Positions 13,998 through 14,097 of a DNA stretch of 14,097 nt are shown here, piece by piece. The stretch's first letter is position 1. Each line of letters opens with the position of its first letter. The translations under genes were made by a program, and so were the position numbers. The notes below the pieces were generated by a model. That model was not told where the DNA came from and did not search any database. It saw nothing but the letters and a program-made list of their open reading frames with translations. The DNA comes from Mailhella sp. (GTDB taxonomy: Bacteria; Desulfobacterota; Desulfovibrionia; Desulfovibrionales; Desulfovibrionaceae): assembly GCA_020024815.1 (NCBI GenBank), contig JAHHTE010000038.1:1-14097 (forward strand), in the 5' to 3' direction.

Positions 13998-14097
13998 ATG
14001 AGTTCTTCAAAAGAATATTTAATGTATACCTTAGAAAAATTTTCTTTATTGGAAAATATTACCTATAAAAGTATGATGGGGCAATATATTTTATATT
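13998..14097 (+). CDS. TfoX N-terminal domain protein, 5' part only
   Basis: The reading frame runs off the window end after 33 codons. It starts MSSSKEYLMYTLEKFS and contains YKSMMGQYILY, closely matching the opening of TfoX-N domain proteins, in which an MMGEY-type block follows a short helix. Members are small proteins distantly related to the competence regulator TfoX/Sxy; most have no known function. The ATG at 13998 fits the family N-terminus, though no clear Shine-Dalgarno precedes it. A TATAAT lies at 13984-13989, too close to the start for an ordinary leader. The gene lies beyond the operon terminator and is presumably a separate unit. Confidence 0.75.
   Translation, partial: MSSSKEYLMYTLEKFSLLENITYKSMMGQYILY

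Overview
The window is about 14.1 kb of AT-rich chromosomal DNA, by eye roughly one third GC. It most likely comes from a low-GC member of the Desulfovibrionales. The flagellin at 115-1014 has the long conserved N-terminal block typical of Desulfovibrio flagellins, and the Pal, UDP-glucuronate decarboxylase and rpmH-to-jag proteins are Gram-negative in character. An AT-rich, gut-associated relative such as Lawsonia intracellularis is my best guess for the genus, but this is inference from composition and remembered family sequences, not a search result. There is no phage, transposon, CRISPR array or obvious defence locus.

Left part (1-6244). A flagellin gene lies on the minus strand, with a terminator at its 3' end and a structured leader rich in GGA motifs. 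Diverging from it on the plus strand are panB (ketopantoate hydroxymethyltransferase), priA (replication restart helicase) and an EamA-family transporter; priA and the transporter are closely spaced. Next come pal (peptidoglycan-associated lipoprotein), a tRNA-Pro(TGG) 16 bases after it, and a strong terminator.

Middle (6245-8998). A stretch of about 640 bases has no convincing gene and is pyrimidine-rich over part of its length. It is followed by a UDP-glucuronate decarboxylase-type nucleotide-sugar enzyme and, 53 bases on, a second, shorter flagellin whose C-terminal tip is unlike a normal flagellin. No terminator separates the two, so they may be co-transcribed.

Right part (8999-14097). 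A pyridoxal/pyridoxamine kinase precedes the conserved cluster rpmH-rnpA-yidD-yidC-jag (ribosomal protein L34, RNase P protein, membrane-insertion factors and an RNA-binding KH/R3H protein). The cluster ends at a near-perfect terminator. The window then runs into the first 33 codons of a TfoX-N-domain protein. The usual flanking genes of this cluster (dnaA on one side, mnmE on the other) are not present here.

The most interesting signals are: a CsrA-type hairpin (ACAGGGATGT with GGGA in the loop) plus a GGGAGGA Shine-Dalgarno in the first flagellin's leader, suggesting CsrA/FliW-type translational control; the divergent second flagellin beside a nucleotide-sugar gene; a perfect palindrome over a TTGACA hexamer upstream of pal; and a long charge-segregated linker in Jag.
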